DNA of 64,000 nt from an uncultured Clostridium sp. (GTDB taxonomy: Bacteria > Bacillota > Clostridia > Clostridiales > Clostridiaceae), in NCBI GenBank assembly GCA_900539375.1, contig UQBY01000013.1, forward strand, positions 1 through 64,000, read 5' to 3'. This document shows positions 24,324 to 34,567 of the stretch, in pieces (position 1 is the first letter of the stretch; every line of letters begins with the position of its first letter). Under the pieces are notes generated by a model. That model saw only the letters and a program-made list of their open reading frames with translations, was not told where the DNA came from and did not search any database. Position numbers and translations under genes: made by a program.

Positions 24324-27212
24324 ATGGCAAAGAAGATAAATGTAATACCAAAGGATAATAATATAATAGATGTAACTTTAGAAGAGGCAATGCCAGAAAA
24401 TTATCTTCCTTATGCAGTTGAAGTTGCAAAAGAAAGAGCACTTCCTGATGTAAGAGATGGTTTAAAGCCTGTTCATAGAAGAATTTTATATGGTGCATAT
24501 CAATTAAAAGCCTTTCCAGATAGACCATATTATAAATCAGCAAGAATTGTTGGAGATATTCTAGGAAAGTACCATCCTCATGGAGATACTTCTGTTTATG
24601 ATGCCCTTACTATATTAGCACAAGATTTTTCAACAAATGAACCATTAATAGATGGACATGGAAATTTTGGTTCTATAGATGGAGATAGTGCAGCTGCTAT
24701 GAGATATACAGAAGCAAGACTTACAAATATTGCAATGGAAATGCTTAAAGATATTGATAAAGACACTGTAGATATGGTACCAAATTATTCAGATAGTGAA
24801 ATGGAACCAAAGGTTTTACCAAGTAGATATCCTAATCTTTTAGTAAATGGAACTTTTGGAATAGCTGTAGGACTCGCTACAAACATTCCACCTCATAATT
24901 TAGGAGAAGTAACTGATGGAGTTTTAGCTTACATAGATAATCCAGAAATTACAACAAAAGAATTACTTCAATATATAAAAGGACCAGACCTTCCAACAGG
25001 AGGAATTTTAATAGGACAAAATTCTTTATTATCTGCCTATGAAACTGGAGAAGGAAAGGTTACATATAGAGCAAAGGCAGAAATAGAAACCTTAGAAAAT
25101 GGAAGGCTTGGAATAGTTATTACAGAATTTCCTTTTAGAAGAAATAAAGCAAGACTTCTTCAAACAATATCTGAAATGACAGGAGATAAAAGACATGCAA
25201 AGGCTTTAGAGACAATTACAGATATAAGAGATGAATCTGATAGAACAGGAATAAGGGCTGTAATAGAGTTTAAGAAATCTGTAGATAAAGAAGGAGCAGA
25301 TAAGGTTCTTAAATATTTATACAAAAAAACAGACCTTCAATGTAACATAAGCTTTAATATGGTGGCTTTAGCAAATGGAAAACCAGAAACTATGGGATTA
25401 AAAACTATAATAAAGCATTATGTAAATCATCAAAGGGATATAGTTACAAGAAGAACAATTAAAGAACTTGAACTTGCAGAAAAAAGATTTCACATAGTTG
25501 AAGGCTTTATAAAAGCTATAGATATTTTAGATGAAGTAATACAAACAATAAGAAATTCAAAATCTAAAAAAGATGCAGGAGTAAACTTAGTAAAAAACTT
25601 TGATTTTACAGAGGAACAAGCAAATGCTATTTTAGAGTTAATGTTATATAGACTTACTGGTCTTGAAATAAATGTATTTCAAAAAGAATATAAAGAATTA
25701 GAAAGAAAGATAAAAAAATACAAAAAGATACTTTCAGATGAAAAAGAACTTTTAAAAGTTGTAAAGTGTGAATTAAAAGAAATAACAGATAAATATAGAA
25801 CAGAAAGAAAAACTGAAATAATAGAAGATGAAAGTGAAGGAAAAATTCACTTAGATGAGCTTATTGTTGTGGAAGATGTTATGGTAACTCTTTCAAAGGA
25901 TGGATTTATAAAGAGAATACCTTATAAAAATTATAGTAGGTATAATTTTAATCCTGATGAAATTGAATATAGAGAAGGAGATGAACTTAAGTATTTAATT
26001 AAATCAAATACAAAAGAAAGTCTTCTTATATTTACAAATAAGGGTAATATGTATCAAGTAAAGGGTATTAATATTCCAGAATATAAATGGAAGGAAAAAG
26101 GAGAAAGAATTGATATAATAATAAAATCCCTTAACTTAGATGAAGAAAAAATAGTTGGAAGTTTATCTGTTGATGAATTTTCAAAGGATAAATATATTCA
26201 AATAATAACTAACAGAGGAACAATTAAAAAATCTTCTTTAGATAAGTTTATAACCAATTATTCAAAGCTTCAAGCAAGTAAATTAAGAGCAAATGAAGAG
26301 GTTGTAAAGGTAGAAATACAAAATGATGAGAATAAATTCTTAAAAGTAAAAACAGAATTAGGTTTAGATTTTACAGTAGAAATTCCAACCTTTCTTGAAG
26401 ATACTCCAAGAAACTTATTAGGTTATGAATTATTTAATCTTTCCTCAAAAGACAAGGTAATAAGTATAGAGTATACAGATAATTTTAATATAAATGAATT
26501 TGGAGTTGGAGTAACTTCAAAAGGAATGTTAAAATATTTTTCAAAAGTAAGTAAAAATGATAAATTAAAAATAAATACCAATTCTAAAGATGAGTTATTG
26601 ATGTTTACAAATAAGGGGAATATAATAAAAATATCAGCCTTTATGCTTGAACAAGCTATAAAAAATGAACTTCCAATAACTAATTTAGTAGATAATTTTG
26701 CTAAAGGAGAAAAGATAATTAGTTTATATTCAATAAAAGAGTTTGATGAAAGATATGCAGTATATACCTTCACTAAAAAAGGAATAGTAAGAAAAGCTAA
26801 CTTAAAAGAATTTGAAGGAAAATATGTAATGCAACAAGGCTATAAGTTTAAAACTGAAGATGATGAAGTAATAAATGTTGATATTGCAGGAGAAAATATA
26901 GGACATATAATAATGATAACTAAAAAGGGAATGGCAATAAGATTCCCAGTATCAAGTGTAAGTTCTATGGGTAGAATATCTTCAGGGGTAACTGGAATAA
27001 GCCTTAAAGATGAAGATGAAGTTATATTTGGAAAATGTGTTCTTAGCATAGGTCATGAAGATGAAGTTCATAATAAAATTCAGCTTACTTCTAAAAATAA
27101 GGAAGTTAAAAATATATTATTAGATGATATAAAACTTCAAAATAGAGCAGGAAGAGGAAGCTGTGTAATGATTATAGTACTTGATGATGAAATAAAAAAT
27201 GTAACACTTTAA
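24324..27212 (+). CDS. parC: DNA topoisomerase IV subunit A
   Basis: A 962-aa GyrA/ParC-type subunit. The catalytic Tyr is in R-Y-T-E-A at about residue 128, and the quinolone region H-P-H-G-D-T-S-V-Y-D-A is intact with Ser/Asp-type positions H-G-D-T-S-V-Y. A long coiled region precedes a beta-propeller C-terminal domain made of repeated V-T-K-K-G / F-T-N-K-G blades. No canonical GyrA box is seen, only Q-N-R-A-G-R-G near the end, consistent with ParC. The protein is long for ParC. It lies 13 nt after parE with its own AGGAGG. Confidence 0.88.
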   Translation: MAKKINVIPKDNNIIDVTLEEAMPENYLPYAVEVAKERALPDVRDGLKPVHRRILYGAYQLKAFPDRPYYKSARIVGDILGKYHPHGDTSVYDALTILAQDFSTNEPLIDGHGNFGSIDGDSAAAMRYTEARLTNIAMEMLKDIDKDTVDMVPNYSDSEMEPKVLPSRYPNLLVNGTFGIAVGLATNIPPHNLGEVTDGVLAYIDNPEITTKELLQYIKGPDLPTGGILIGQNSLLSAYETGEGKVTYRAKAEIETLENGRLGIVITEFPFRRNKARLLQTISEMTGDKRHAKALETITDIRDESDRTGIRAVIEFKKSVDKEGADKVLKYLYKKTDLQCNISFNMVALANGKPETMGLKTIIKHYVNHQRDIVTRRTIKELELAEKRFHIVEGFIKAIDILDEVIQTIRNSKSKKDAGVNLVKNFDFTEEQANAILELMLYRLTGLEINVFQKEYKELERKIKKYKKILSDEKELLKVVKCELKEITDKYRTERKTEIIEDESEGKIHLDELIVVEDVMVTLSKDGFIKRIPYKNYSRYNFNPDEIEYREGDELKYLIKSNTKESLLIFTNKGNMYQVKGINIPEYKWKEKGERIDIIIKSLNLDEEKIVGSLSVDEFSKDKYIQIITNRGTIKKSSLDKFITNYSKLQASKLRANEEVVKVEIQNDENKFLKVKTELGLDFTVEIPTFLEDTPRNLLGYELFNLSSKDKVISIEYTDNFNINEFGVGVTSKGMLKYFSKVSKNDKLKINTNSKDELLMFTNKGNIIKISAFMLEQAIKNELPITNLVDNFAKGEKIISLYSIKEFDERYAVYTFTKKGIVRKANLKEFEGKYVMQQGYKFKTEDDEVINVDIAGENIGHIIMITKKGMAIRFPVSSVSSMGRISSGVTGISLKDEDEVIFGKCVLSIGHEDEVHNKIQLTSKNKEVKNILLDDIKLQNRAGRGSCVMIIVLDDEIKNVTL

Positions 27213-27232
27213 AATAAAAGGAGGAATTTTTC

Positions 27233-27775
27233 ATGAAAAAGGTAGCAGTTTTTTTAGCAGAGGGCTTTGAAGAAATTGAAGCATTAACAGTTGTAGATAT
27301 AATGAGAAGAGGAAATGTTTATTGTGATATGGTAAGCATAAAAGAATCTTTAGAAGTTAAGGGTGCTCATAACATTTTAGTTAAGGCAGATAGAACCTTT
27401 AGTGAAGATTTAAAAGAATATGATTTAATAGTATTTCCAGGAGGATTACCTGGTGCTACAAACTTAAGAGATGATAAAAAAGTTACAGATTTAGTTAAGT
27501 ATTTTTATGAAAATAATAAACTTGTAGCAGCAATTTGTGCAGCTCCTATAGTTCTTGCAAAAGCAGGTATAATAACAGGAAGAAATATAACTTCTTATCC
27601 AGGTTTTGAAGAAGAACTTAAAGGATGTAATTATATAGAAAATAAAGTTGAAGTTGATGGAAACATAATAACAAGCAGAGGACCAGCTACAGCAATGGAA
27701 TTTGCATATAAGCTTTTAGAAGTTTTAGGTGAAGAAAGTTATAAAGAAATAAGAACTGGAATGTTATATCAATAA
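27233..27775 (+). CDS. DJ-1/PfpI family protein
   Basis: A 180-aa protein of the DJ-1/ThiJ family. The nucleophile elbow is A-A-I-C-A-A-P at about 98-104 with the reactive Cys, and the N-terminal E-G-F-E-E-I-E-A supplies the conserved Glu. Family members act as glyoxalases or deglycase-like/repair proteins. It sits 20 nt after parC with AGGAGG, so may be part of that transcript. Exact activity cannot be read from sequence. Confidence 0.87.
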   Translation: MKKVAVFLAEGFEEIEALTVVDIMRRGNVYCDMVSIKESLEVKGAHNILVKADRTFSEDLKEYDLIVFPGGLPGATNLRDDKKVTDLVKYFYENNKLVAAICAAPIVLAKAGIITGRNITSYPGFEEELKGCNYIENKVEVDGNIITSRGPATAMEFAYKLLEVLGEESYKEIRTGMLYQ

Positions 27776-27796
27776 AATAAGTTAAAAAAATCATAG

Positions 27797-27850
27797 GTGT
27801 AATGTTATTTCATTTTCATACAAGAATATAGCATTACACGTTTTTGTTTT
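27797..27850 (+). terminator. Terminator after the DJ-1 gene
   Basis: GTGTAATG (27797-27804) pairs with CATTACAC (27832-27839); the loop is long, and TTTTTGTTTTTT follows. Confidence 0.7.
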
Positions 27851-27880
27851 TTGAAAAGTTATGAAAAGGTGGAAGGTTTT

Positions 27881-29650
27881 TTGAGAGAAAAGTGGATAGC
27901 AATTAATAGAAAGCAAGAATTTGAAAGACTTAGTAAAGAAACTAAGTCATTACATCCTTTAATCATTAGATTGCTTGCCAATAGAGGAATAAAAACGGGA
28001 GAGGAAGCTTCTCTTTTCCTTGAGGGTACAATAGAAAACTTATATGATGGAAGTCTTATGAAAGATATGTTAAAGGGAGTTTCTATTATAAAAAACGCAA
28101 TATTAAGCAAAAAGAAAATAGCTATATACGGAGATTATGATTGTGATGGAGTATGTAGCACTACTATATTATATAAAGTTTTTGAAAGTTTAGGAGCAAA
28201 TTTTAAATATCACATTCCAAATCGTGAAGATGAAGGTTATGGAATGAACAGTAATAGAATAAGAAAGCTAAAGGAAGAAGGAGTAGAGGTTATTTTAACC
28301 TGTGATAATGGAATAGCAGCTATAGAAGAAGTAGATTTAGCAAAAAGTCTTGGAATGACTGTTGTAATAACAGACCATCATGATATACCTTATATTGAGG
28401 AAAATGGTGAAAGGAAAAGCATAATTCCAAAAGGAGATGCAGTTATAAATCCTAAGCAAGATAATAGTTATCCTTTTAAAGAATTATGTGGGGCTGGAAT
28501 TGCATTAAAATTTTCTGAACAATTAGTAAAGAATATGGGAGGAAATTTTCAGGAATTTAAATATTTATATCAATTTGCAGCTATGGCAACAGTATGTGAT
28601 GTTGTAGAACTTTTAGATGAAAATAGAATAATAGTAAAAGAAGGGTTAAAAATAATAAATAGTAATCCTAATAAAGGATTAAATGAACTTATAAAGGTAT
28701 CAAATCTTGAAGGGAAAACTATAGGAGAATATCATTTTGGTTTTGTATTAGGCCCTTGTATAAATGCAACAGGAAGGCTTGAAACAGCAGATTTATCTGT
28801 TGAATTATTAATAACAGAAGATGATGATAAAGCTAAAAACTTAGCAGAAAAGCTTCATAAATTAAATGCTAAAAGGCAAGAGATGACTGAAGAAAGTGTA
28901 GAAAGGGTTTTAGAAAAAATAAAAAGTGAGAAAAAAGAAGAGGAAAGGGTTATATTTGTTTATGATGGGGATATTCATGAAAGTATAGCAGGAATAGTTG
29001 CAGGAAGAATAAGAGAATATTATAACCTTCCAACTATAGTTATGACTAAGGGAAAAGATATGCCTAAAGGTTCAGCAAGAAGCATTGAAGGATATAATAT
29101 GTTTGAAGAGCTTAGTAAATGCAAAGAATATATAGATAAATTTGGAGGTCACCCAATGGCTGCTGGATTATCTGTTAAAGAAGAAAATTTACCTCTTTTA
29201 AAAGAAGCACTTTTAAAAAATTGTCCATTAACAGAAGAAGATATTATTCCAATAATAAAAATAGATTCACCAATTTCAATAGAAAAGATAAATGAATCTT
29301 TAGTTTGTGATATAGAATCTTTAAGACCTTTTGGAAAAGGAAATAATAGCCCCCTTTTAGGAGCAAAAAATCTTGAGGTAACAAGAGTTTTCTTTATGGG
29401 AAAAGAAGGCAAATTTATGAAATTTAGATTTAAAAATTCTATTACAAAAGGATATATAGATGGAATAAATTTTGATAAATATGAAATCTTTAAAGAAGAG
29501 TTTATAGACAAATATGGAGAAGAAAGATTTTTAAAATTAAAAGATGATGGGTATGGAGCTTTTCATATGGATATAGTATACTATCCAAGCATAAATGAGT
29601 TTAATGGAAATAGAACAATTCAATTAAACATAAAAGCTTTTAGATTATAA
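27881..29650 (+). CDS. recJ: Single-strand DNA exonuclease RecJ
   Basis: A 589-aa DHH-superfamily 5'-3' exonuclease used in recombination and repair. Seen: D-Y-D-C-D-G, D-N-G-I-A, T-D-H-H-D (the DHH motif), and the DHHA1 motif G-G-H-P-M-A-A-G-L. A C-terminal OB-like part follows. The start at TTG 27881 follows AAGGTGGAAGG; the longer in-frame TTG at 27851 lies within the upstream terminator tail, so is rejected. murG begins 18 nt downstream with overlapping expression. Confidence 0.9.
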   Translation: MREKWIAINRKQEFERLSKETKSLHPLIIRLLANRGIKTGEEASLFLEGTIENLYDGSLMKDMLKGVSIIKNAILSKKKIAIYGDYDCDGVCSTTILYKVFESLGANFKYHIPNREDEGYGMNSNRIRKLKEEGVEVILTCDNGIAAIEEVDLAKSLGMTVVITDHHDIPYIEENGERKSIIPKGDAVINPKQDNSYPFKELCGAGIALKFSEQLVKNMGGNFQEFKYLYQFAAMATVCDVVELLDENRIIVKEGLKIINSNPNKGLNELIKVSNLEGKTIGEYHFGFVLGPCINATGRLETADLSVELLITEDDDKAKNLAEKLHKLNAKRQEMTEESVERVLEKIKSEKKEEERVIFVYDGDIHESIAGIVAGRIREYYNLPTIVMTKGKDMPKGSARSIEGYNMFEELSKCKEYIDKFGGHPMAAGLSVKEENLPLLKEALLKNCPLTEEDIIPIIKIDSPISIEKINESLVCDIESLRPFGKGNNSPLLGAKNLEVTRVFFMGKEGKFMKFRFKNSITKGYIDGINFDKYEIFKEEFIDKYGEERFLKLKDDGYGAFHMDIVYYPSINEFNGNRTIQLNIKAFRL

Positions 29651-29668
29651 AATTAAGGAGTGAAAATT

Positions 29669-30745
29669 TTGAGTAAATATAAAATCATAATGACAGGTGG
29701 AGGAACAGCAGGGCATGTAAATCCTAATCTTGCTTTAATTCCAAGCCTTGAAAAAAACAACTTTGAAGTTAAGTATATAGGAAGTAAAGATGGAATAGAA
29801 AAAGAAATAGTAAAGGATGCAAATATTCCTTACTATGGAATATCTAGTGGAAAGTTAAGAAGATATTTTGATTTAAAAAACTTTTCAGACCCATTTAAAG
29901 TTGTAAAGGGCGTTTTTGAAGCAGGAAAGATAATGAAAAAAGAAAAACCAGATGTAGTATTTTCAAAGGGAGGATTTGTATCTGTGCCAGTTGTAATAGC
30001 AGCTTCCTTAAGAAAAATTCCAGTAGTTGCCCATGAATCAGATATAACTCCAGGTCTTGCAAATAAACTTTCATCCCCTTTTTGTGATAAGTTATGTGTA
30101 ACTTTTAGAGAAAGTTTAAAATATGTAAAAGGTAATAAGGGAGTATTAACAGGAAGTCCTATAAGAGAAGAAATATTAAAGGGTTCTAAAGTTAAGGGAT
30201 TAAAATTTTGTGGATTTTATGGAGATAAAGAAATTTTATTTATAATGGGTGGAAGTCTTGGTTCAAAGGTTGTAAATTCAGTTATAAGAGATAATTTAGA
30301 TGAATTGTTAAAAAAGTTTGATATTATTCATATTTGTGGGAAAAATAATATAGATAACAGTTTAAAAGATAAAAAAGGATATAAACAATTTGAATATGTA
30401 AAAGAAGAATTACCAGACTTAATGATGGCAGCAGATTATATAATTTCAAGGGCAGGAGCTAATTCAATTTTTGAATTTTTAGTCCTTAACAAACCTACAT
30501 TACTTATTCCACTATCTAAAAAAGCAAGTAGAGGAGACCAAATTTTAAATGCAAATTCCTTTGCAAAAGAAGGATATTCATTAGTTATAGAAGAGGAAGA
30601 TATAACTAATGAAAGTTTTTTAAATAAAGTAAGTGAACTTGTTGAAAAAAAGCAAGAATTAATTAAAAACATGAAAAAAGGAAAGAGCAAAATGGGTAAT
30701 GATGCTGTACTAGAAGTTATAATGTCTGAAATAAAAAATAAATAG
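29669..30745 (+). CDS. murG: UDP-GlcNAc:lipid I transferase MurG
   Basis: A 358-aa GT28 family glycosyltransferase that adds GlcNAc to lipid I to give lipid II at the inner membrane face. Seen: G-G-G-T-A-G-H-V-N-P near the N-terminus, F-S-K-G-G-F-V-S-V-P, H-E-S-D, G-G-S-L-G-S, and the UDP-GlcNAc site I-S-R-A-G-A-N-S-I-F-E. TAAGGAG at 29654-29660 fits TTG 29669; the GTG at 29660 overlaps the ribosome site. Its position after recJ, outside a dcw cluster, is usual in clostridia. Confidence 0.92.
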   Translation: MSKYKIIMTGGGTAGHVNPNLALIPSLEKNNFEVKYIGSKDGIEKEIVKDANIPYYGISSGKLRRYFDLKNFSDPFKVVKGVFEAGKIMKKEKPDVVFSKGGFVSVPVVIAASLRKIPVVAHESDITPGLANKLSSPFCDKLCVTFRESLKYVKGNKGVLTGSPIREEILKGSKVKGLKFCGFYGDKEILFIMGGSLGSKVVNSVIRDNLDELLKKFDIIHICGKNNIDNSLKDKKGYKQFEYVKEELPDLMMAADYIISRAGANSIFEFLVLNKPTLLIPLSKKASRGDQILNANSFAKEGYSLVIEEEDITNESFLNKVSELVEKKQELIKNMKKGKSKMGNDAVLEVIMSEIKNK

Positions 30746-30821
30746 AAAAAGTAGTCTATAGTTTAAAAATGAAAAGTTTATGTTAAAAGTGCAAAAAAAT
30801 TAAAAAAAAGCGACAATAAAC

Positions 30822-30849
30822 TTGAAAAAAAAATATACTGTTATATAAT
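30822..30849 (+). promoter_or_regulatory. Promoter of the PFOR gene
   Basis: TTGAAA at 30822-30827 and TATAAT at 30844-30849 are 16 bp apart. They place the start of the transcript near 30856, giving a long leader of about 160 nt. Confidence 0.65.
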
Positions 30850-30882
30850 TATAAGTGAAATTGGTTTTAGTAGAAGAAAAGA

Positions 30883-30900
30883 ATGTTAACAAATTAACAA
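30883..30900 (+). promoter_or_regulatory. Rex-like operator upstream of PFOR
   Basis: ATGTTAACAAATTAACAA matches the clostridial Rex pattern TTGTTAA-N4-TTAACAA at all but the first base. It lies about 33 bp after the -10, where a bound NADH-sensing repressor could block elongation. Confidence 0.6.
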
Positions 30901-31015
30901 TATACCTAAAAATAGCAATTAATATTAAATATATTTTTGTTAACTAAATCTAAAAAAATCATTTTATGAAAAAGCTTATTCTTAAATTTTTTATATAAGA
31001 GAGGAGTCTTACAAG

Positions 31016-34000
31016 ATGAGAAAAATGAAAACTATGGACGGTAATACTGCAGCAGCTCATATTTCATATGCCTTCACAGAAGTTGCAGCTATTTACCCAA
31101 TAACTCCATCATCTCCTATGGCAGAGCATGTTGATGAATGGGTAGCACAAGGAAGAAAGAACTTATTTGGACAACCTGTTAAAGTAATGGAAATGCAATC
31201 AGAAGCAGGTGCAGCTGGTGCAGTTCATGGATCACTTCAAGCAGGTGCATTAACTACAACTTATACAGCTTCACAAGGGTTATTATTAATGATACCTAAT
31301 ATGTATAAGATTTCTGGTGAAATGCTTCCAGGAGTATTCCATGTATCAGCTAGAGCATTAGCTACTTCAGCTCTTAACATATTTGGAGACCACCAAGACG
31401 TTATGGCAGCTAGACAAACTGGTTTTGCAATGCTTGCAGAAGGATCAGTTCAAGAAGTTATGGATTTATCAGCAGTAGCTCACTTAGCAGCTATAAAGGG
31501 AAGAATTCCATTCTTAAACTTCTTTGATGGATTCAGAACATCTCACGAAATTCAAAAGATTGAAGTTCTTGAATATGATGAATTAGGAAAATTAGTTGAC
31601 TGGGATGCAGTTAAAGCTTTCAAGAACAGAGCATTAAACCCAAATCATCCAGTAACAAGAGGTACTGCTCAAAATGCTGATATTTACTTCCAAGAAAGAG
31701 AAGTTGTTAATAAGTATTATGAAGCTATTCCAGATATTGTTGAAGGATACATGGCAGAAATAACAAAACTTACAGGAAGAGAATATCACTGCTTCGACTA
31801 CTATGGAGCACCAGATGCTGATAGAGTTATCGTTGCTATGGGTTCTGCTACAGATGTTTGTGAAGAAACAGTAGATTACTTAAATGCTAATGGACAAAAA
31901 GTTGGTGTTGTTAAAGTAAGACTATACAGACCATTCTCAGTAGAAAAGTTAATTGCAGCAATTCCTTCAACAGTTAAATCAATTGCTGTATTAGATAGAA
32001 CTAAGGAACCAGGTTCTGCTGGAGAACCATTATACTTAGATGTTAAGAATGCATTCTATGGTAAAGAAAATGCTCCAGTTATCGTTGGTGGTAGATACGG
32101 ATTAGGTTCTAAAGACCCATACCCAGCTCATATTGCTGCAGTTTATGCAAACTTAGCAAAGGCTGAACCAATTGATGGATTCACAATAGGAATCAAAGAT
32201 GATGTTACAAACAAGTCATTAGAAGTAACAGAAGATATAGATGCTACACCAGAAGGAACAACAGCTTGTAAGTTCTGGGGATTAGGATCAGATGGTACTG
32301 TTGGTGCTAACAAGAGTGCTATAAAGATTATAGGAGACCATACAGACATGTATGCTCAAGGATACTTCTTCTATGATTCTAAGAAATCAGGAGGAATTAC
32401 AGTATCTCACTTAAGATTTGGTAAGAAGGCTATTAAGTCTCCATACTTAATAAACAAGGCAGACTTCGTATCTTGTTCTAACCAATCATATGTTCATAAG
32501 TACAATGTACTTGATGGATTAAAGCCAGGAAGCACTTTCTTATTAAATACAATCTGGAACATGGACGATTTAGAAAAGAACCTACCAGCTTCTTATAAGA
32601 GATTCATGGCAAACAACAACATTCAATTCTATACATTAAATGCTGTTGCTATAGCTCAAGAAATTGGTCTTGGTGGAAGAATAAACATGATAATGCAATC
32701 TGCATTCTTCAAGTTAGCTAACATAATTCCAGTTGAAGATGCAATAACTTACTTAAAGCAAGCAGTTGTAACTTCTTATGGTAAGAAAGGACAAAAAGTT
32801 GTTGACATGAACAACGCTGCTATAGATAAGGGTGTTGAATCTTTAGTTAAGATTGAAATTCCAGCATCTTGGAAGGACGCTGTTGATGAAGAAGTTGCTC
32901 CAATAAAGAACGCTTCAGATTTCGTTAAGGATATAGTTATTCCAATGAACAGACAAGAAGGAGATTCTCTTCCAGTATCTACATTCATAGGAATGGAAGA
33001 TGGTACTTTCGAAGCTGGTACTGCAGCATTTGAAAAGAGAGGAATTGCTGTAAATGTTCCAGAATGGTTATCAGATAAATGTATCCAATGTAACCAATGT
33101 TCATTTGTATGTCCACATGCTGTAATAAGACCATTCTTATTAAATGAAGCAGAAAAGAATGCTGCTCCAGCATCTGTAAAAGTAGTTGATGCTAAGGCAT
33201 TAAAGACAGAAGAACCAGTATTCTTCTCAATGGGAATCAGTGCTGTAGACTGTTCTGGATGTGGAAACTGTGCTCAAGTTTGTCCAGTTAACGCTTTAGA
33301 AATGAAGCCAGCAGCAACTCAAGAAGCTCAAGATGAAGCTTGGGATTACTTAAGAAATGATGTTGAAGATAAGAAGAACCCAATGAGCAAGACTACAGTA
33401 AAGGGAAGCCAATTTGAACAACCATTACTTGAATTCTCAGGTGCTTGTGCAGGTTGTGGAGAAACTCCTTATGCTAAGTTAATAACTCAATTATTTGGTG
33501 ACAGAATGATGATAGCTAATGCTACAGGATGTTCATCAATTTGGGGTGGATCAGCTCCTTCAACTCCATACACTAAGAACAAGAAGGGTCAAGGACCAGC
33601 TTGGGCTAACTCATTATTTGAAGATAATGCAGAATTTGGTTTAGGTATGTTCTTAGGAGTTAAGGCTCAAAGAGAAACTTTAGCTGAAGACTTAAAGGCA
33701 GTTTTAGGAAACTTAGAAGGAGAAGCTAAGGAAGCTGCTGAAGATTGGATAGCTAACCTTTATAATGGAGAAGGAACAAGAGATAGAGCTGAAAGATTAG
33801 AAAATGCATTAAAGGCAGTTAACTGTGACTGTGTTGCATCAATATTAGAAAGAAAAGACTTATTTGTTAAGCCATCTCAATGGATCTTCGGAGGAGACGG
33901 ATGGGCTTACGATATCGGATACGGTGGAGTTGACCACGTATTAGCATCTGGAGAAGATGTAAATATATTCGTATTTGATACAGAAGTTTACTCAAATACA

Positions 34001-34519
34001 GGAGGACAATCTTCAAAGGCTACACCAGCTGCTGCAATAGCTAAGTTCGCTGCAAGCGGTAAGAGAACTAAGAAGAAAGACCTTGGAATGATGGCTATGA
34101 GCTATGGTTATGTATATGTTGCTCAAGTAAATATGGGTGCAGATAAGAATCAAGTTCTTAAGGCAATAGCAGAAGCTGAAAGCTATCAAGGACCATCATT
34201 AATCATAGGATACGCTCCATGTATAAACCATGGTATCAGAATTGGTATGGGTAACAGCCAATTAGAAGCTAAGAGAGCTTCAGAATGTGGATATTGGGCA
34301 ATGTACAGATACAACCCAACATTAGTTGGAACTGAAAAGAATCCATTTGTATTAGATTCTAAGGAGCCAACAGCAGACTTTAAGGAATTCTTAATGGGTG
34401 AAGTTAGATACGCTTCATTAGCTAAAGCATTCCCAGAAGCAGCTGATGCATTATTTGAAAAGACTCACAAAGATGCTATGGATAGACTTGCTGGTTACAA
34501 GAAATTAGCTGGAAAGTAA
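31016..34519 (+). CDS. nifJ: Pyruvate:ferredoxin oxidoreductase
   Basis: A 1167-aa single-chain PFOR, converting pyruvate and CoA to acetyl-CoA, CO2 and reduced ferredoxin, the key energy step of clostridial fermentation. Domains in order: N-terminal Y-P-I-T-P-S-S-P-M-A TPP-binding part, a transferase/CoA part, an 8-Fe ferredoxin part with C-x2-C-x2-C-x3-C-P motifs at about 689 and 746, and a C-terminal TPP domain with G-D-G-W-A-Y-D-I-G-Y-G-G. C-ending codons are enriched as in gdhA, a mark of very high expression. GAGGAG precedes ATG. It is monocistronic. Confidence 0.95.
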   Translation: MRKMKTMDGNTAAAHISYAFTEVAAIYPITPSSPMAEHVDEWVAQGRKNLFGQPVKVMEMQSEAGAAGAVHGSLQAGALTTTYTASQGLLLMIPNMYKISGEMLPGVFHVSARALATSALNIFGDHQDVMAARQTGFAMLAEGSVQEVMDLSAVAHLAAIKGRIPFLNFFDGFRTSHEIQKIEVLEYDELGKLVDWDAVKAFKNRALNPNHPVTRGTAQNADIYFQEREVVNKYYEAIPDIVEGYMAEITKLTGREYHCFDYYGAPDADRVIVAMGSATDVCEETVDYLNANGQKVGVVKVRLYRPFSVEKLIAAIPSTVKSIAVLDRTKEPGSAGEPLYLDVKNAFYGKENAPVIVGGRYGLGSKDPYPAHIAAVYANLAKAEPIDGFTIGIKDDVTNKSLEVTEDIDATPEGTTACKFWGLGSDGTVGANKSAIKIIGDHTDMYAQGYFFYDSKKSGGITVSHLRFGKKAIKSPYLINKADFVSCSNQSYVHKYNVLDGLKPGSTFLLNTIWNMDDLEKNLPASYKRFMANNNIQFYTLNAVAIAQEIGLGGRINMIMQSAFFKLANIIPVEDAITYLKQAVVTSYGKKGQKVVDMNNAAIDKGVESLVKIEIPASWKDAVDEEVAPIKNASDFVKDIVIPMNRQEGDSLPVSTFIGMEDGTFEAGTAAFEKRGIAVNVPEWLSDKCIQCNQCSFVCPHAVIRPFLLNEAEKNAAPASVKVVDAKALKTEEPVFFSMGISAVDCSGCGNCAQVCPVNALEMKPAATQEAQDEAWDYLRNDVEDKKNPMSKTTVKGSQFEQPLLEFSGACAGCGETPYAKLITQLFGDRMMIANATGCSSIWGGSAPSTPYTKNKKGQGPAWANSLFEDNAEFGLGMFLGVKAQRETLAEDLKAVLGNLEGEAKEAAEDWIANLYNGEGTRDRAERLENALKAVNCDCVASILERKDLFVKPSQWIFGGDGWAYDIGYGGVDHVLASGEDVNIFVFDTEVYSNTGGQSSKATPAAAIAKFAASGKRTKKKDLGMMAMSYGYVYVAQVNMGADKNQVLKAIAEAESYQGPSLIIGYAPCINHGIRIGMGNSQLEAKRASECGYWAMYRYNPTLVGTEKNPFVLDSKEPTADFKEFLMGEVRYASLAKAFPEAADALFEKTHKDAMDRLAGYKKLAGK

Positions 34520-34535
34520 TATTTAAAATATAAAG

Positions 34536-34565
34536 CAGAGAGAAAGTTTTCTCTCTGTTTTTTTT
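34536..34565 (+). terminator. Terminator after PFOR
   Basis: CAGAGAGAA pairs with TTCTCTCTG across a 4-nt loop, followed by eight T. Confidence 0.92.
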
Positions 34566-34567
34566 AT

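Noticed and set aside
22361..27212. Gyrase gyrB-gyrA instead of topoisomerase IV.
   Set aside because: There are no dnaA/dnaN/recF neighbours and no canonical GyrA box; gene context and ParE-like motifs favour parE-parC, although the final test would be a comparison with the genome's gyrase genes.
27797..27850. A stem with a long loop after the DJ-1 gene, first considered as a third copy of the structured element.
   Set aside because: It lacks TTATTTTATGA and GAATAACA, and ends in a T run like a plain terminator.
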